Assembly (NCBI GenBank): GCA_036804505.1
Contig: DAIRSI010000007.1
Location: forward strand, 66,760-130,759
Direction of reading: 5' to 3'
DNA from: Phocaeicola_A sp036804505
Lineage (GTDB): Bacteria > Bacteroidota > Bacteroidia > Bacteroidales > Bacteroidaceae
Length of the DNA stretch: 64,000 nucleotides
In this document: in pieces, positions 26,551 to 37,600 of the stretch
How the letters are laid out: each line of letters starts with the position of its first letter
Numbering within the stretch: position 1 is the first letter of the stretch
The notes under the pieces: model-generated
Databases searched by the model: none
Told to the model about the DNA's origin: nothing
The model's input: the letters and a program-made list of their open reading frames with translations, nothing else
Made by a program: the position numbers and the translations under genes

Positions 26551-26605
26551 TTTATTTTTTATTGAAAAGTATAGTGCTAGTATTTTATGAGTTTAATATT
26601 TTTTA

Positions 26606-26613
26606 TATATTTG
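26606..26613 (+). promoter_or_regulatory. Possible -7 box for the module B sigma gene
   Basis: TATATTTG matches TAnnTTTG. No good TTTG is seen at -33. It would give a leader of about 140 nt to the sigma gene at 26762. Confidence 0.3.
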
Positions 26614-26761
26614 TGCGTTAAAACATTTTTAAGAATATCATATAGAATTCTGTAGAGGTGTTTCTGATAGAAAATGGTTTGGTTGCAGCTTGATAATAGA
26701 TCTTTAACCTTTTATGAAAAATTTGTTTGGGTTTATATAGTATTAATTAAAATAACGGACA

Positions 26762-27325
26762 ATGATTATAACAGATTTTGAAGAATTGTTTTTTCGTCGT
26801 CTGCAAGAAGGAGACGTCAGGGCTTTTTCTGATTTGTTCGATCAATACCATCGTTTGATATATACATTGGCTTATCGATATCTGAAATCACGTGAAGAAG
26901 CGGAAGATACTGTTCAATTTACCTTCATGAGGGTATGGGAACAGAAAGAAATTCTGGATTTTTCCAATGGAGTCAGAAGCTTACTTTTTACCGTTGCAAA
27001 GAACTATATCCTTAATGAACTGAGACATAAACAGGTTGTTTTGGAAAAACACAGTGAAATGACTCAGGAAGAGGAACAACATGATGAATCTTTCTTATCG
27101 AAATTTGAATTGGAAGATATCAAAGTACATTTGCGTAAAGCCATAGCCAAGTTGCCTCCTCAGAAACGAAAAATATGTAAATTGAAAATAGAACGTGGTT
27201 GGTCTAATCAGCAAGTTGCTGAAGAATTGGATATTAGCATACCAACAGTTAAGTCACATTACACGCAGGCCATTAAGAAATTAAAAGATATCATGGGTAA
27301 AGGTCTCGTTTTGTTTTTATGGTAA
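26762..27325 (+). CDS. ECF-type RNA polymerase sigma factor (module B)
   Basis: 187 residues. Sigma region 2 is at about 10-80 (AFSDLFDQYHRLIYTLAYRY, EEAEDTVQFTFMRVWEQ) and region 4 at about 120-180 (LPPQKRKICKLKIERGWSNQ, LDISIPTVKSHYTQAIKKLK). Unlike modules A and D it is encoded on the same strand as its FecR and SusC genes, 86 bp upstream of fecR, and belongs to a visibly different subgroup. It should drive the susC/susD pair downstream on receipt of a signal from the transporter. Confidence 0.9.
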   Translation: MIITDFEELFFRRLQEGDVRAFSDLFDQYHRLIYTLAYRYLKSREEAEDTVQFTFMRVWEQKEILDFSNGVRSLLFTVAKNYILNELRHKQVVLEKHSEMTQEEEQHDESFLSKFELEDIKVHLRKAIAKLPPQKRKICKLKIERGWSNQQVAEELDISIPTVKSHYTQAIKKLKDIMGKGLVLFLW

Positions 27326-27411
27326 AATTAATGGCGTAATAGTTAATTAAAAAGAAAAAAGTAATACTTAATACCCATGAAAAGTGTTTTTATTGAAAAA
27401 GCGGGAGAAAA

Positions 27412-28407
27412 ATGAGATTAGAAGAAGAAACGATAGATAGATATTTGAATGAAGATAGAAATTCTGGTTGGCAAAAGAATTTTGTGAATATGATGGGGAC
27501 TGAAGAGGGTGTCTCCATCCTGTCACAAACTTTAGACAAGGATGCTAATGCCGTCACAGAGGAAAATACAGAAAAATGGTTGAATCATGAGATTCCTTCA
27601 GAAAAGATGAAAGCACGTTTCTTTAGTGCAATAAAGAAACCACGGAAGAGATTCTTTTGGTTAAAAGTTGCTGCTATAGTTATACCTTTCATTTTTTTGT
27701 CGGGAAGTGTTTTCTTTTTATCGGAAAGACTAGGCGTCTTTTCAGAACCGGAATACGAATCTATTGTAGCTCCGTGTGGAGAACAAATACAAGTAGTGCT
27801 TCAAGATGGCACGAAAGTTCAATTAAATTCAGCTTCCAAGTTACGTTATCCGAAAAATTTCGGTTTATTTAGCCGCAAGGTCGAACTGTCTGGAGAGGCT
27901 TATTTCTCAGTAACAAAAGATAGAGACAGGCCCTTTATCGTTGATTTGAAAGGTGTAGCGGTACGGGTTCTTGGAACCCAATTTAATGTCAAGGCATATA
28001 AGGAGGAACCGTTTGTCCATGTTATGCTTGACAAAGGAAGCGTTCAATTGGAAGATTTGATAGATCATGCATATTCTTTGAAACCGGGAGAAACAGCCGG
28101 ATATGATAGAAGAAATGGCTCCTGTGTAATAACAAAAATCAAGAATAAGGATGATATTGTAGGTTGGCGTTCACATAGTTTGAATTTTTATCATGTACAA
28201 TTGTTTGAGATTCTGAAAACATTGGAACGTCAATATGACATCAATTTTATTGTAAGAGACAAAAATCTTTTAAAGGTTCGCTTTACGTTGTCTACCAGCA
28301 AGATGCAGATAACGGATATCTTGAAAGATTTGGAAAAGGTTTCATTCGTTCAATTTTCCGATACAGACAGTCATCATACATTTGTTGTTTCATCAAAAAT
28401 AAAATAA
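27412..28407 (+). CDS. FecR-family anti-sigma factor (module B)
   Basis: 331 residues. A short cytoplasmic N-terminus (about 1-80) is followed by a membrane helix (KVAAIVIPFIFLSGSVFFL, about 84-102), a periplasmic FecR domain (about 115-220, APCGEQIQVVLQDGTKVQLN, LSGEAYFSVTKD, VLGTQFNVKAY) and a C-terminal STN-like domain (about 255-325). It partners the sigma factor just upstream and would be contacted by the STN domain of the SusC encoded 108 bp downstream. The fecR-susC gap here has no twin-hairpin element, in contrast with modules A and D. Confidence 0.9.
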   Translation: MRLEEETIDRYLNEDRNSGWQKNFVNMMGTEEGVSILSQTLDKDANAVTEENTEKWLNHEIPSEKMKARFFSAIKKPRKRFFWLKVAAIVIPFIFLSGSVFFLSERLGVFSEPEYESIVAPCGEQIQVVLQDGTKVQLNSASKLRYPKNFGLFSRKVELSGEAYFSVTKDRDRPFIVDLKGVAVRVLGTQFNVKAYKEEPFVHVMLDKGSVQLEDLIDHAYSLKPGETAGYDRRNGSCVITKIKNKDDIVGWRSHSLNFYHVQLFEILKTLERQYDINFIVRDKNLLKVRFTLSTSKMQITDILKDLEKVSFVQFSDTDSHHTFVVSSKIK

Positions 28408-28515
28408 ATTTTAATTTGAACTCATACCTGGCATAAAGTGAAGTGTTAGCTTATATAGATGAAGTGAAATATATTCATTATAATAAATCTAATACTAACT
28501 TTAAAAATCTTATTT

Positions 28516-31500
28516 ATGAAAACAGAAATCAGATTCCGAAGACTGATTTTGGCAGGTATGTTTTTAGGGAGTACGTTTTCACTTTGGGGACAAAATGTTA
28601 CCCTGAAGTTCGAAAATGCAAAATTTGAAAATATCTTGGCTGCCATTAAATCTCAAACAGGTTATTCTTTGGTTTTCAGTGATCAGCTTGTAGATGTGAA
28701 TCGAAAAGTGTCTATTGATGTGAAGGGAATTGCTCTGCAAAAGGCTATTGACCAACTCTTGGCTGGAACCAATGTTTCGGCTGAAATAAGAAACAATAGA
28801 ATTTATTTCATCTCAAAAGAAACTCAGACAAAAGATTCAAAAGCCACTCCTCGTAAAATCTCGGGAATAGTCAAAGATACCAATGGAGAAACAATCATTG
28901 GTGCCAATGTCCTGGTAAGAGGAACGAATAATGGAACAATAACCAATGTCAATGGTGAATTTTCTCTGGATGGAGTAAAAAGGGGAGATGTATTGCAAGT
29001 TTCCTATATCGGTTTTGCTACATTGGAGATTCCATATACAGGTCAAGCCCTTGGAACTATTAAATTGTCCGAAGATGCCAAGACTCTTAAGGAAGTGGTT
29101 GTTACGGCATTGGGCATCAAGCGTGAAAAAAAGGCCTTGGGTTATGCAATGCAGGAATTAAAAGGAGATGAATTGATTAATTCGCGCGAGCCGAATGTCA
29201 CGAATGCTTTGTCGGGTAAAGTTTCCGGATTGCAGATTGTCCGTTCAAGTAACGGTCCGGGAGCTTCTTCCAAGATTCAGTTGCGTGGTAGTAATTCAGT
29301 TACCGGTTTGAACCAGCCCTTGATTGTTGTCGATGGAATTCCTATGGATAACTTCATCGGTTCGAGTAACAATGACTATTGGAATCCTTCTGCCGATATG
29401 GGTAATGGTCTTTCTGATATCAATCCCGAAGATATTGCCAGCATGTCTGTGCTGAAAGGTGCTTCGGCAGCTGCTTTGTACGGTTCCCGTGCAGGTAATG
29501 GTGTCATTTTAATAACGACCAAGACCGGAAGAAAGAATGACGGACTGGGAATTACAATCTCAAGTTCGGTTTCTGCTGAAACTTTATTTATGAATCCGGA
29601 AATGCAGAATAGCTTCGGTCAAGGTTCTTTAGGAACTTATGATGAACTTCGTTCTACCAGTTGGGGACCAAAGATAGAAGGCCAGTCTTATAAGAAATGG
29701 GATGGGACTAACGCGACAATGCAAGCTTATGATAATGTTAAGAATTATTTTAAGACAGGAACAAACTTTACGGAGAATATCTCTTTTTCTCAGCAGTACA
29801 ATAACACCTCTGTATATACTTCTTTGACCCAGATGGATGACAAAAGTAAAATTCCAGGGGCTACTTTATCCAGAACAAATCTAACGCTGCGTGCTCTTTC
29901 TAAATTTGGAAAGAACGACAGATGGACATTGGATGCAAAGGTGCAATATATTAACGCAAATGCTGAAAACAGACCTATTAGCGGAAGTAATTCTTCTAAC
30001 GTATTCTCTACAATCTATCAGTTGCCGCGTTCTATGGACATCCGTGATTTTTCTGCAGGCAGAGATGATAATGGTAAAATGATATGGTATGGAGGTGGTC
30101 AGCAAATCAATCCATATTGGGCTTCCAAATATATATATAATCAAGACGTTCGTGATCGTTTCCTGATGTTCGGTTCTTTGAAGTATGCTTTCACTGATTG
30201 GTTGAATGCAGAGGTAAGAGGCGGTAGCGATATGTATTTCACTGATTATACTTCTAAAACTTATGCAGGCAGTCCTTTGACAAATAGCGGACGTTACAGT
30301 AACGGACAAGATAGATTCTATGAAAACAATTACAGCTTTTTGATTTCTGCCCAAAAAGATAATTTATTTGGGAAATGGGGAGGAGCTGCTACTTTTGGCG
30401 GAAACCTGATGTCTCGTTTGAAAAAGAAAGTTACAGCATCTCCAGATGAACTGAATGTTCCCAATTTGTTTACTTTGGGTAATGCAAAAACTAAAATTAA
30501 TGGATCGGAAGAATACAACCGTAAAAAGATCAATTCCTTGTATGGAACTCTACAAGTAAATTATGATGGATTTTTCTTTGTTGATGCAACATTCCGTAAT
30601 GACTGGTCATCTACTTTAAGTAAAACGAATCGTTCATTTTTCTATCCGTCCATATCTACATCTTGGGTTATTTCGGATATGTTGAATAAAATGGAAAAAC
30701 CATTACCCAATTGGTTCACTTTTGCAAAAGTACGTGCTTCTTTTGCTCAGGTAGGTAATGATATGGATGCTTATCAGTTGTATAATACCTATTCAATTGG
30801 CAATGACCCGGAAGGCAATACAACAGTTTCAACAAAAAATACTTTATATAATGAGAATGTGCGTTCCGAACTTATTTCTTCTTGGGAAGCCGGAATGGAA
30901 TTACGATTCTTCAATAACCGTTTAGGTCTGGACTTTGCATGGTATAAGTCTAATGCACGTCGCCAGTTATTGAATTTACCGATGGATCCTTTGTCGGGCT
31001 ATTCAAACAAGAAGATAAATGCAGGTGACATTCAGAACTCCGGTATCGAGTTGATGTTGAACGCACGTCCTGTTCAAACAGCTAGTGGATTTACATGGGA
31101 TTTGATGTTTAACTTCTCAAAGAATACCAACAAAATCATTGAATTGACTCCGGATATCAAACTTTATTCTTTGGGAGGATATGATAATGTACAGGTATAT
31201 GCTACTGCAGGAGGCTATTATGGTGAAATATGGGGAACTCAATTTAAACGCGTGAAAGACGAAAAGTCTCCTTACTATGGCAAAATGATTGTGACTAAAG
31301 ATGGTTTGCCCACAGGTGATACCGAAAAGGTTAAATTGGGCAATCAGCAACCGGATGCCTTGCTGGGCGTTACTTCAACGTTCGGATATAAGGGATGGTC
31401 TTTCAGCTTCCTTGTTGACAGCCGCTTCGGAGGCAGTATTTTCTCTGGAACAAATCAGGCAATGCAAGCTTCAGGAACAGCAGCCGTTACGGTAAAGAAT

Positions 31501-31899
31501 GGAGAGCGTCCTGATATGGTTTTGGATGCGGTATATTTGGATGACAGTGGTAATTTCCAGCAAAATAAATCCAGTATCACCACACAACAGTACTGGGAAA
31601 CAGTTACAAGCAGTACCGGTAACTTGGGAATCAGTGAAGCAAACGTATATAGTGCAACAAACATCCGCTTGCGTAATCTCTCTTTGAATTATTCATTCGG
31701 CAGAAAACTGTTGGCTAAAACACCTATTCGTCAGTTAAAGGTTGGCGTTAGCTGTAACAATGTTTGGATGATTAAGAGTCATTTGAATGGAGTGGATCCA
31801 GAGTCAGTATATGCAACCAGTACAAATGCTACGGGTTTTGAAAGTGGTGGCTCACCTACTTCACGAAATTTCTTATTCAATGTAACCCTTGGATTCTAA
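28516..31899 (+). CDS. SusC/RagA-family TonB-dependent outer-membrane transporter (module B)
   Basis: 1127 residues. A signal peptide (about 1-25, ending SLWGQ) is followed by an STN domain (about 28-95, FENILAAIKSQTGYSLVFSD), a carboxypeptidase-D-like domain (about 115-188, GIVKDTNGETIIGANVLVRG) and a TonB-box-like LKEVVVTALGIKREKKALGY (from residue 191). A plug and a large barrel ending RNFLFNVTLGF complete it. The ALGIKREKKALGYA variant with a type-2 SusD partner marks a different SusC branch from modules A, C and D. Cargo is unknown; some members of this branch have been linked to peptides or host glycans, but nothing here decides. Confidence 0.92.
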   Translation: MKTEIRFRRLILAGMFLGSTFSLWGQNVTLKFENAKFENILAAIKSQTGYSLVFSDQLVDVNRKVSIDVKGIALQKAIDQLLAGTNVSAEIRNNRIYFISKETQTKDSKATPRKISGIVKDTNGETIIGANVLVRGTNNGTITNVNGEFSLDGVKRGDVLQVSYIGFATLEIPYTGQALGTIKLSEDAKTLKEVVVTALGIKREKKALGYAMQELKGDELINSREPNVTNALSGKVSGLQIVRSSNGPGASSKIQLRGSNSVTGLNQPLIVVDGIPMDNFIGSSNNDYWNPSADMGNGLSDINPEDIASMSVLKGASAAALYGSRAGNGVILITTKTGRKNDGLGITISSSVSAETLFMNPEMQNSFGQGSLGTYDELRSTSWGPKIEGQSYKKWDGTNATMQAYDNVKNYFKTGTNFTENISFSQQYNNTSVYTSLTQMDDKSKIPGATLSRTNLTLRALSKFGKNDRWTLDAKVQYINANAENRPISGSNSSNVFSTIYQLPRSMDIRDFSAGRDDNGKMIWYGGGQQINPYWASKYIYNQDVRDRFLMFGSLKYAFTDWLNAEVRGGSDMYFTDYTSKTYAGSPLTNSGRYSNGQDRFYENNYSFLISAQKDNLFGKWGGAATFGGNLMSRLKKKVTASPDELNVPNLFTLGNAKTKINGSEEYNRKKINSLYGTLQVNYDGFFFVDATFRNDWSSTLSKTNRSFFYPSISTSWVISDMLNKMEKPLPNWFTFAKVRASFAQVGNDMDAYQLYNTYSIGNDPEGNTTVSTKNTLYNENVRSELISSWEAGMELRFFNNRLGLDFAWYKSNARRQLLNLPMDPLSGYSNKKINAGDIQNSGIELMLNARPVQTASGFTWDLMFNFSKNTNKIIELTPDIKLYSLGGYDNVQVYATAGGYYGEIWGTQFKRVKDEKSPYYGKMIVTKDGLPTGDTEKVKLGNQQPDALLGVTSTFGYKGWSFSFLVDSRFGGSIFSGTNQAMQASGTAAVTVKNGERPDMVLDAVYLDDSGNFQQNKSSITTQQYWETVTSSTGNLGISEANVYSATNIRLRNLSLNYSFGRKLLAKTPIRQLKVGVSCNNVWMIKSHLNGVDPESVYATSTNATGFESGGSPTSRNFLFNVTLGF

Positions 31900-31920
31900 T
31901 TACTAAAAAAGAGCGAAAAT

Positions 31921-33840
31921 ATGAAAACAATAAATAAATTAACATATACATTTGGTATAGTGTCATTGATATTTACTTCATGTTCGGATTTTGAGGAAGT
32001 AAATACCGACCCGACAGCCACAACAATTGACCAGGCACGTGTTGAATATGCGATAAATAAATCCATTACCGATGCTCAACAGGACCCTGATGTTGCAGAA
32101 CGGGCTTTTGTCTTGAATTGGAAAACCGCAAGCCGACAGCATTTTTCATCGGGATTGGCTACAGGTTCATACAATAATGATTGGATCACTGCCTATTATA
32201 ACCAATCAGCAGGTTGGCAGAAGTCGGCAGCATTAGCCATTAAGCTGGCAGATGATAAAATTCAAAAGGGATTGACCGGACACGATGCCGACATGATTCC
32301 TAATATGAAACAAGTTGCCCGGATATGGCGTGCTTATCTGATGAGTGAATTTGCCGATAATTTCGGAGTGCTTCCTAAAGATGCTTTTCAGGGAGTGAAT
32401 CCTGAGTTCAACAGCACAAAGGATGTTTATTACTTTATGTTGGATGAGCTGAAAGATGCAGTTAAAAACATCAATACAAGTATCAGTCCTAGCGATACTG
32501 AGAAGAAATATGACCGTGCCTATAATTTTGATTTGAAGAAATGGGTGAAATTTGCGAACTCCATGCGTATGCGTTTATCCATGCGTTTGTCGGAGGTTGA
32601 TCCGGCAAAAGCAAAGGCGGAGTTTGAAGATGCGGCAAAAGGCAGCTATATTTCTGCTAATTCAGAGAATTTCGCGATAGCGGAAAAACCGGGATGGGAT
32701 GCTCTTACCGGTGTGATGAGCCGCGAATGGAATTCCCAGCAACTCTCTGCAACATTAAAGAATTTGATGTGCGGATTGGGAGGCGTGAAAACATCAGTTC
32801 AGCTGACCGATCAAAAATACCAAGCTTATATCAAGCCTGCAGATTACATAGGAGTACGATATGAGAATCATTATTCTTTGTTCACAAGCGACCCTTGTGC
32901 CGGATTCTGGTTTGATGGTCTTCCTAATATGAATGACCCGCGTGCTTATGCTTTATTTTCAATTCCCGGTGATTTCACCAATCCTCAGTTCTGTTTTTAT
33001 CCTTCTTGGGATAATTCCGCAAAAACGGTTAAAAGGACTTTACTTAAGGACGATAAAACGTCAACCTTGGAAGAGATTGATGCCACTTATTGCTGGAATG
33101 CCCCTGCAATCGGTAGCCATGGTGACAAAGGTGTTTTGAATAAAGTATATACATATAATGGCACGAATCCACGTCTGGTACTGAAATATAGGAATAGTAA
33201 AAGTTCTAGAATTTTCTTTGGTGCGTGGGAGTCCTATTTCTTGATAGCTGAGGCATCCGTAAGAGGATGGACTGTTCCTCTCAGTGGAAAAGCAGCATAC
33301 GAAAACGGTATTACGGCTAGTTTCGAATACAACGGAGTATCCCAGTTCGTAACTTCCTATTTGGCATCAACAGAGTACAACAATGTTGGCACGTCCGTAG
33401 CATGGGATCATGTGACAGAACCTGCTCCTACCAAAACAATGAAAATGATTGACGGCTATACAAAAAATGAACAGTCATTTACCTACACATATCCGGTTGC
33501 ATCACAGACATTGTACAAGAAAGCGTTGAATGACAAGCTGACAAAAATCATTACTCAGAAGTTCATTGCCAATGTTCCTTGGTTGCCTATGGAGTCATGG
33601 TCAGACCATCGCCGTTTAGGCTTGCCGTTCTTTGAAACTCCGGCAGTGGAACAACCTCTGATCTATATGCCTTCTCTGACTAAGACAAATTACATGAATC
33701 AGACTATTCAATTCTTCCCGCAGAGATTGAAATTCCCTGCTAGTTTGGCAAACAGTAATCCGGAAGGATATAAGAAAGCCGTGGAAGTATTGGGTGGAAT
33801 AGATGATGTCTTTACTCCATTATGGTGGGCAAAACATTGA
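31921..33840 (+). CDS. SusD-like nutrient-binding outer-membrane lipoprotein, type 2 (module B)
   Basis: 639 residues with a lipobox ending FTSC (Cys21), then SDFEEVNTDPTATT, a common start of the SusD-like_2 branch. The region ADNFGVLPKDAFQGVNPEFN with following helices and the C-terminal WLPMESWSDHRRLGLPFFET block are family features. It is longer than classical SusD proteins. It is encoded 21 bp after its SusC partner and is the last gene of the unit, followed by a G+C-rich terminator. No enzymes are linked. Confidence 0.88.
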   Translation: MKTINKLTYTFGIVSLIFTSCSDFEEVNTDPTATTIDQARVEYAINKSITDAQQDPDVAERAFVLNWKTASRQHFSSGLATGSYNNDWITAYYNQSAGWQKSAALAIKLADDKIQKGLTGHDADMIPNMKQVARIWRAYLMSEFADNFGVLPKDAFQGVNPEFNSTKDVYYFMLDELKDAVKNINTSISPSDTEKKYDRAYNFDLKKWVKFANSMRMRLSMRLSEVDPAKAKAEFEDAAKGSYISANSENFAIAEKPGWDALTGVMSREWNSQQLSATLKNLMCGLGGVKTSVQLTDQKYQAYIKPADYIGVRYENHYSLFTSDPCAGFWFDGLPNMNDPRAYALFSIPGDFTNPQFCFYPSWDNSAKTVKRTLLKDDKTSTLEEIDATYCWNAPAIGSHGDKGVLNKVYTYNGTNPRLVLKYRNSKSSRIFFGAWESYFLIAEASVRGWTVPLSGKAAYENGITASFEYNGVSQFVTSYLASTEYNNVGTSVAWDHVTEPAPTKTMKMIDGYTKNEQSFTYTYPVASQTLYKKALNDKLTKIITQKFIANVPWLPMESWSDHRRLGLPFFETPAVEQPLIYMPSLTKTNYMNQTIQFFPQRLKFPASLANSNPEGYKKAVEVLGGIDDVFTPLWWAKH

Positions 33841-33963
33841 TGGAATAAGTCATATAACTAAAAACGACACTATTTGATTAATAAATTTGCATTGGTTAAT
33901 TGCCTTTTTTAAGGCTTTTAGATAGGTTGAGATTTGTTTTACTTAGGGAAAGTGTCGGTTTAT

Positions 33964-34008
33964 GGGGCGGTTTCACGATTTTAGAATCGAGGGGCCGCCC
34001 CTTTTTTA
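33964..34008 (+). terminator. Intrinsic terminator of module B
   Basis: GGGGCGG (33964-33970) pairs with CCGCCCC (33995-34001), with an inner CGATT/AATCG stem, followed by a T-run. The T-run is on the plus strand only, so it serves the susD transcript. Confidence 0.85.
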
Positions 34009-34629
34009 TTAAGAAGAAAGATTGTTTCTCTTTAAATATTCAGAGGGAGTCATTCCATATTCATTTTTAAAGAATTCTCGATAATGATTGAGATTGTTGA
34101 ATCCGCATTTGTATGCGGCTTCTGAGATATTACAAGAACCGCTTACCAGTAATTTTAAACTGTTTCTCAAACGTATTTTTCTAATGAATTCATTTGCTGA
34201 AACATTTGTCAGTCCTTTAATTTTTCGATAGAATGTGGAGTGACTCATATTCATTTTATCAGAGATATTTTCGATGTTCATACCATCCGAATCCATGTTT
34301 TGTTCGATGAAATCGGTTAGTTTTTTCAAAAAATCTTCATCTAACTTGTTCATGATAATAGAATTCTCTTCATTAATGGGTTCAATGGATTTTGTCTGTT
34401 TAGCAATTTGCTGTGCAAGTTTTTTTCTTGATATTAAGAGATTCTTTATTCTGGATTGTAGAAGATTAGCACTAAATGGTTTTGTCAAATAGGAGTCTGC
34501 TCCGCTTTCATAGCCTTCTTCTTTATCGCGATTGGTATCTTTTGCCGTTAGTAGAATAATGGGTATGTGACTTGTACGTACATCTTGTTTTATTAATTTA
34601 CATAACTCAATTCCATCCATCTCTGGCAT
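34009..34629 (-). CDS. C-terminal part of hybrid two-component regulator (receiver end plus AraC HTH), separated by frameshift
   Basis: 206 codons that continue the protein encoded at 34607-38053. The first 70 residues are the second half of a receiver domain (MPEMDGIELCKLIKQD, IILLTAKDT, YLTKPFSANLL). An AraC-type DNA-binding domain (about 100-203) follows, with MNMSHSTFYRKIKGLTNVSA and CGFNNLNHYREFFKNEYGMT. A stand-alone protein from this ATG would lack the start of the receiver including the phospho-acceptor Asp, so it is better read as the detached end of one gene. The phase breaks at an A7 tract on the coding strand (34671-34677); one A fewer restores a continuous frame through QKILSTIPDIIISDIIMPEM. 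The gene converges on the module B terminator. Confidence 0.85.
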   Translation of the reverse strand: MPEMDGIELCKLIKQDVRTSHIPIILLTAKDTNRDKEEGYESGADSYLTKPFSANLLQSRIKNLLISRKKLAQQIAKQTKSIEPINEENSIIMNKLDEDFLKKLTDFIEQNMDSDGMNIENISDKMNMSHSTFYRKIKGLTNVSANEFIRKIRLRNSLKLLVSGSCNISEAAYKCGFNNLNHYREFFKNEYGMTPSEYLKRNNLSS

Positions 34630-37600
34630 AATGATATCGCTGATAATAATATCCGGGATAGTACTTAATATTTTTTTGCCACCCTTCTTTTCCGTTGCAA
34701 GCAGTAATGACCCGATAATTCATTTTGAAGGATGTTGAAATATATTCGCGAATATCATCATTATCTTCAACTATCATTAATAGAGGTATGTTATCGGTTA
34801 TATTTTCATACTTCAAGTCTTTTTCTTTTATGACAGGTTTTTCTATGTCCTTTTGTTCTTTATGTAATGCATTCGGGTAGTTATAGTCTTTCAGAAGTCG
34901 GACACGGAAGATAGAACCTTTACCTTCAATGCTTTCTACTTTGATATCACCTTCATGAAGTTCTATCAGAGACTTTACCAAATGCAGTCCTATACCAGTC
35001 CCTGAAGTCTGATGCTCATTTTGTACACGATAGAATCGTTCAAATATATGTGGAAGGAATTTCGCATTGATTCCGATTCCAGTATCTTTTATTTCTATTT
35101 CTATATATTTTTTGCCACTTTCATCTATAGAAGACAAACTTAATGTTATTTCTCCTTCATGGGTGTATTTGAATGCATTTGAAAGTAAATTGTTTAAAAT
35201 CATTTCAATTATATCTGCATCAAAATATAAACAGGTGTGTGGTGTTTCTATGTTGATTTTAAAGTTAACTTTGGAATTAACGTTCATTTCTTTGAAACGG
35301 AGGCCTGTTTCCATTACGAAATTATTTATGTCTCCTTTTGATACGGATAATTTACGATTTTGTGTTTCCGTTTTTCTGAATTCAAGGAGCTGATTGATTA
35401 AATGCAGTAATTTTATCGCACTATTATATATCATAAATATCTGTTTGGAATATGCTGATGGCAATTTTTTATCTTTTGAAAGATCTTCCAATGGCCCTAG
35501 AATTAAAGTTAAAGGAGTACGTAATTCGTGAGTGATATTTGTATAAAAACGAAGTTTTTCTTCATTTAGTTCTTGTTTGTCTTGAATTTTTTTTCGTTCA
35601 ACTTCAAGCGAACTTTCTATGGCTAGTTTTCGCTTGTAATTACGAAGAACAAAATAGGTAAAAAGACCGATAAGTGATATGTAAAACATCCATGCATACC
35701 AAGCTTGCCAGATAGGAGGAAATATATGTATGGTAATGGAAGATACGTTTTTTTCATCCCAAGATTGATTTTTTACTCTTGCTTTGACTTTAAAAATGTA
35801 TTTTCCAAAAGGCAGATTACGAAAAGTAATTTGATTTTCTCCGTTAGTATTAAACCATTTATTGTTGGTTTCATCAATACAGTATGCGTATTCTATTTGG
35901 GAATTTTGTGCATAATTAGGGACAGAGAAAGTTATTCTAAATGAATTTTGGTTGTATGATAGTTTTATTTCATTATTATCAGATAATGTAATGCTTTTTT
36001 CTATCCCATTCTTAGAATTACTTTTCAATAAGGAACAATCAATGATTTGAACATGTTCAACCTTTTGACAAGTTCGTAAAAGTTTAGAATTGAAATAACA
36101 GACACCGTTAAGTGATCCGAAATAGAGGTCACCGTTTTGTGCAATAGCTGAAGCTGCATCAGTATAATCGCCCATTGGAGCTCCATCATGATAATCGTAA
36201 TTAGCGAATTGGTTTCTTTGAGGAATCCAGCGTGAAATTCCTTTATCAGTACTTACCCAGATGTGGTGATATCGGTCTTCTTCTATACTATAGACCCTAT
36301 GACCTTCAAGACCTTGTTCATGGGTATATCTTTTGTAATGATTGAAATCATGACAAGAAGGGAACATGGTCAAACCGTTATGAGAACCTATCCATATTTG
36401 GCCTTTACTATCTACAAATATTTTATATACAATATTAGATATAAAATCGGACTTATTGTAAAAGTGTTTGATTAATATCTTGTTACTATTAAAAATAAAG
36501 GTTCCCAGATTTGCAGTCCCTAACCATAATCTTCCTAGATTGTCCCGAATAATACTGGATACACTTGAATTTATCAAGACCTTGTTTATTTGAGTTTCGG
36601 GATATAATTTATTATCTTTATAAGTGTTTATTCCATACTCTCTTCCTATCCATAATGTTCCATCCTTGTCTTCCAAAAAATCAAGTACGTCAATGTATTT
36701 TTGTCCCAGATCTATGCGACTTATTTTTCCATTGTCGGGAGAAAGTTTTAATAATCCGTCATCGTATACACCTAACCAAATGCATCCTTTTTTGTCTTGA
36801 TGTATTGCTGTTATTTGAGTAATTTTTCTCGTTAAATAGGGCGTTATATCATATTTTTTTACTAACGTATTCCCTTTAAACACTACCAATTCATTTTCAC
36901 TTCCTATCCAAACTTGTTGTTTTTTATCAATATAGATAGCCCAGGCTGATTTGTATTTTAAATTTTTATAGCTATTGTCATAATATGGCAGAATTGAAAA
37001 AACAGGTTGTTTATGTGAGATAAAATCGAGTCCTTGGCCATAATTACCTATCCAGATATTTCCAAACGAATCTTGGAACACATTCCTGATATGAGGAGAT
37101 GAAAGCCCGAAACCTTTATCTCCGTTTATGATATTTTGGAAGGCTGCTTTTTCAAAGCCTGTATATTCTACATCTTTTAAATTGAGTATGCTGATGCCTC
37201 CGCTATCTGTTCCAATCCATAAGGTCCCATCTTTCATTTCATGTATGCTGTAAATATGGTCTGATATAATAGTATTTGGATTATTGTTGTCATGATGAAA
37301 TGAGATGAATTGCCGGGTATTTTGATTAAATAATGCCAATCCTGAATTTGTTCCTATCCAGATATGTTGCAGGTGATCTTGAAATATTGTGTATATTCTA
37401 TTTCCAGGCAAGCTGGTTGGCATTGAATTCTCATGATTGAAATGTATGGCTCTTTTTTTCTTCAAGTCAATTATAGAAAGGCCATTGTTTATGGAACAAG
37501 GTGCGTACAACAAGCCATCTTGCGCTTCATAAATAAAGGAATAGTTTTCATCTAAGTCTTTAATGTTCTTTTTATTATAGCAAATGAGAGATTTTTTAGG

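Noticed and set aside
34660..34690. Programmed -1 ribosomal frameshift in the hybrid sensor gene
   Set aside because: A -1 shift on the A7 tract runs into TAA two codons later; only +1 (or loss of one A) joins the frames, so dnaX-type slippage does not fit.
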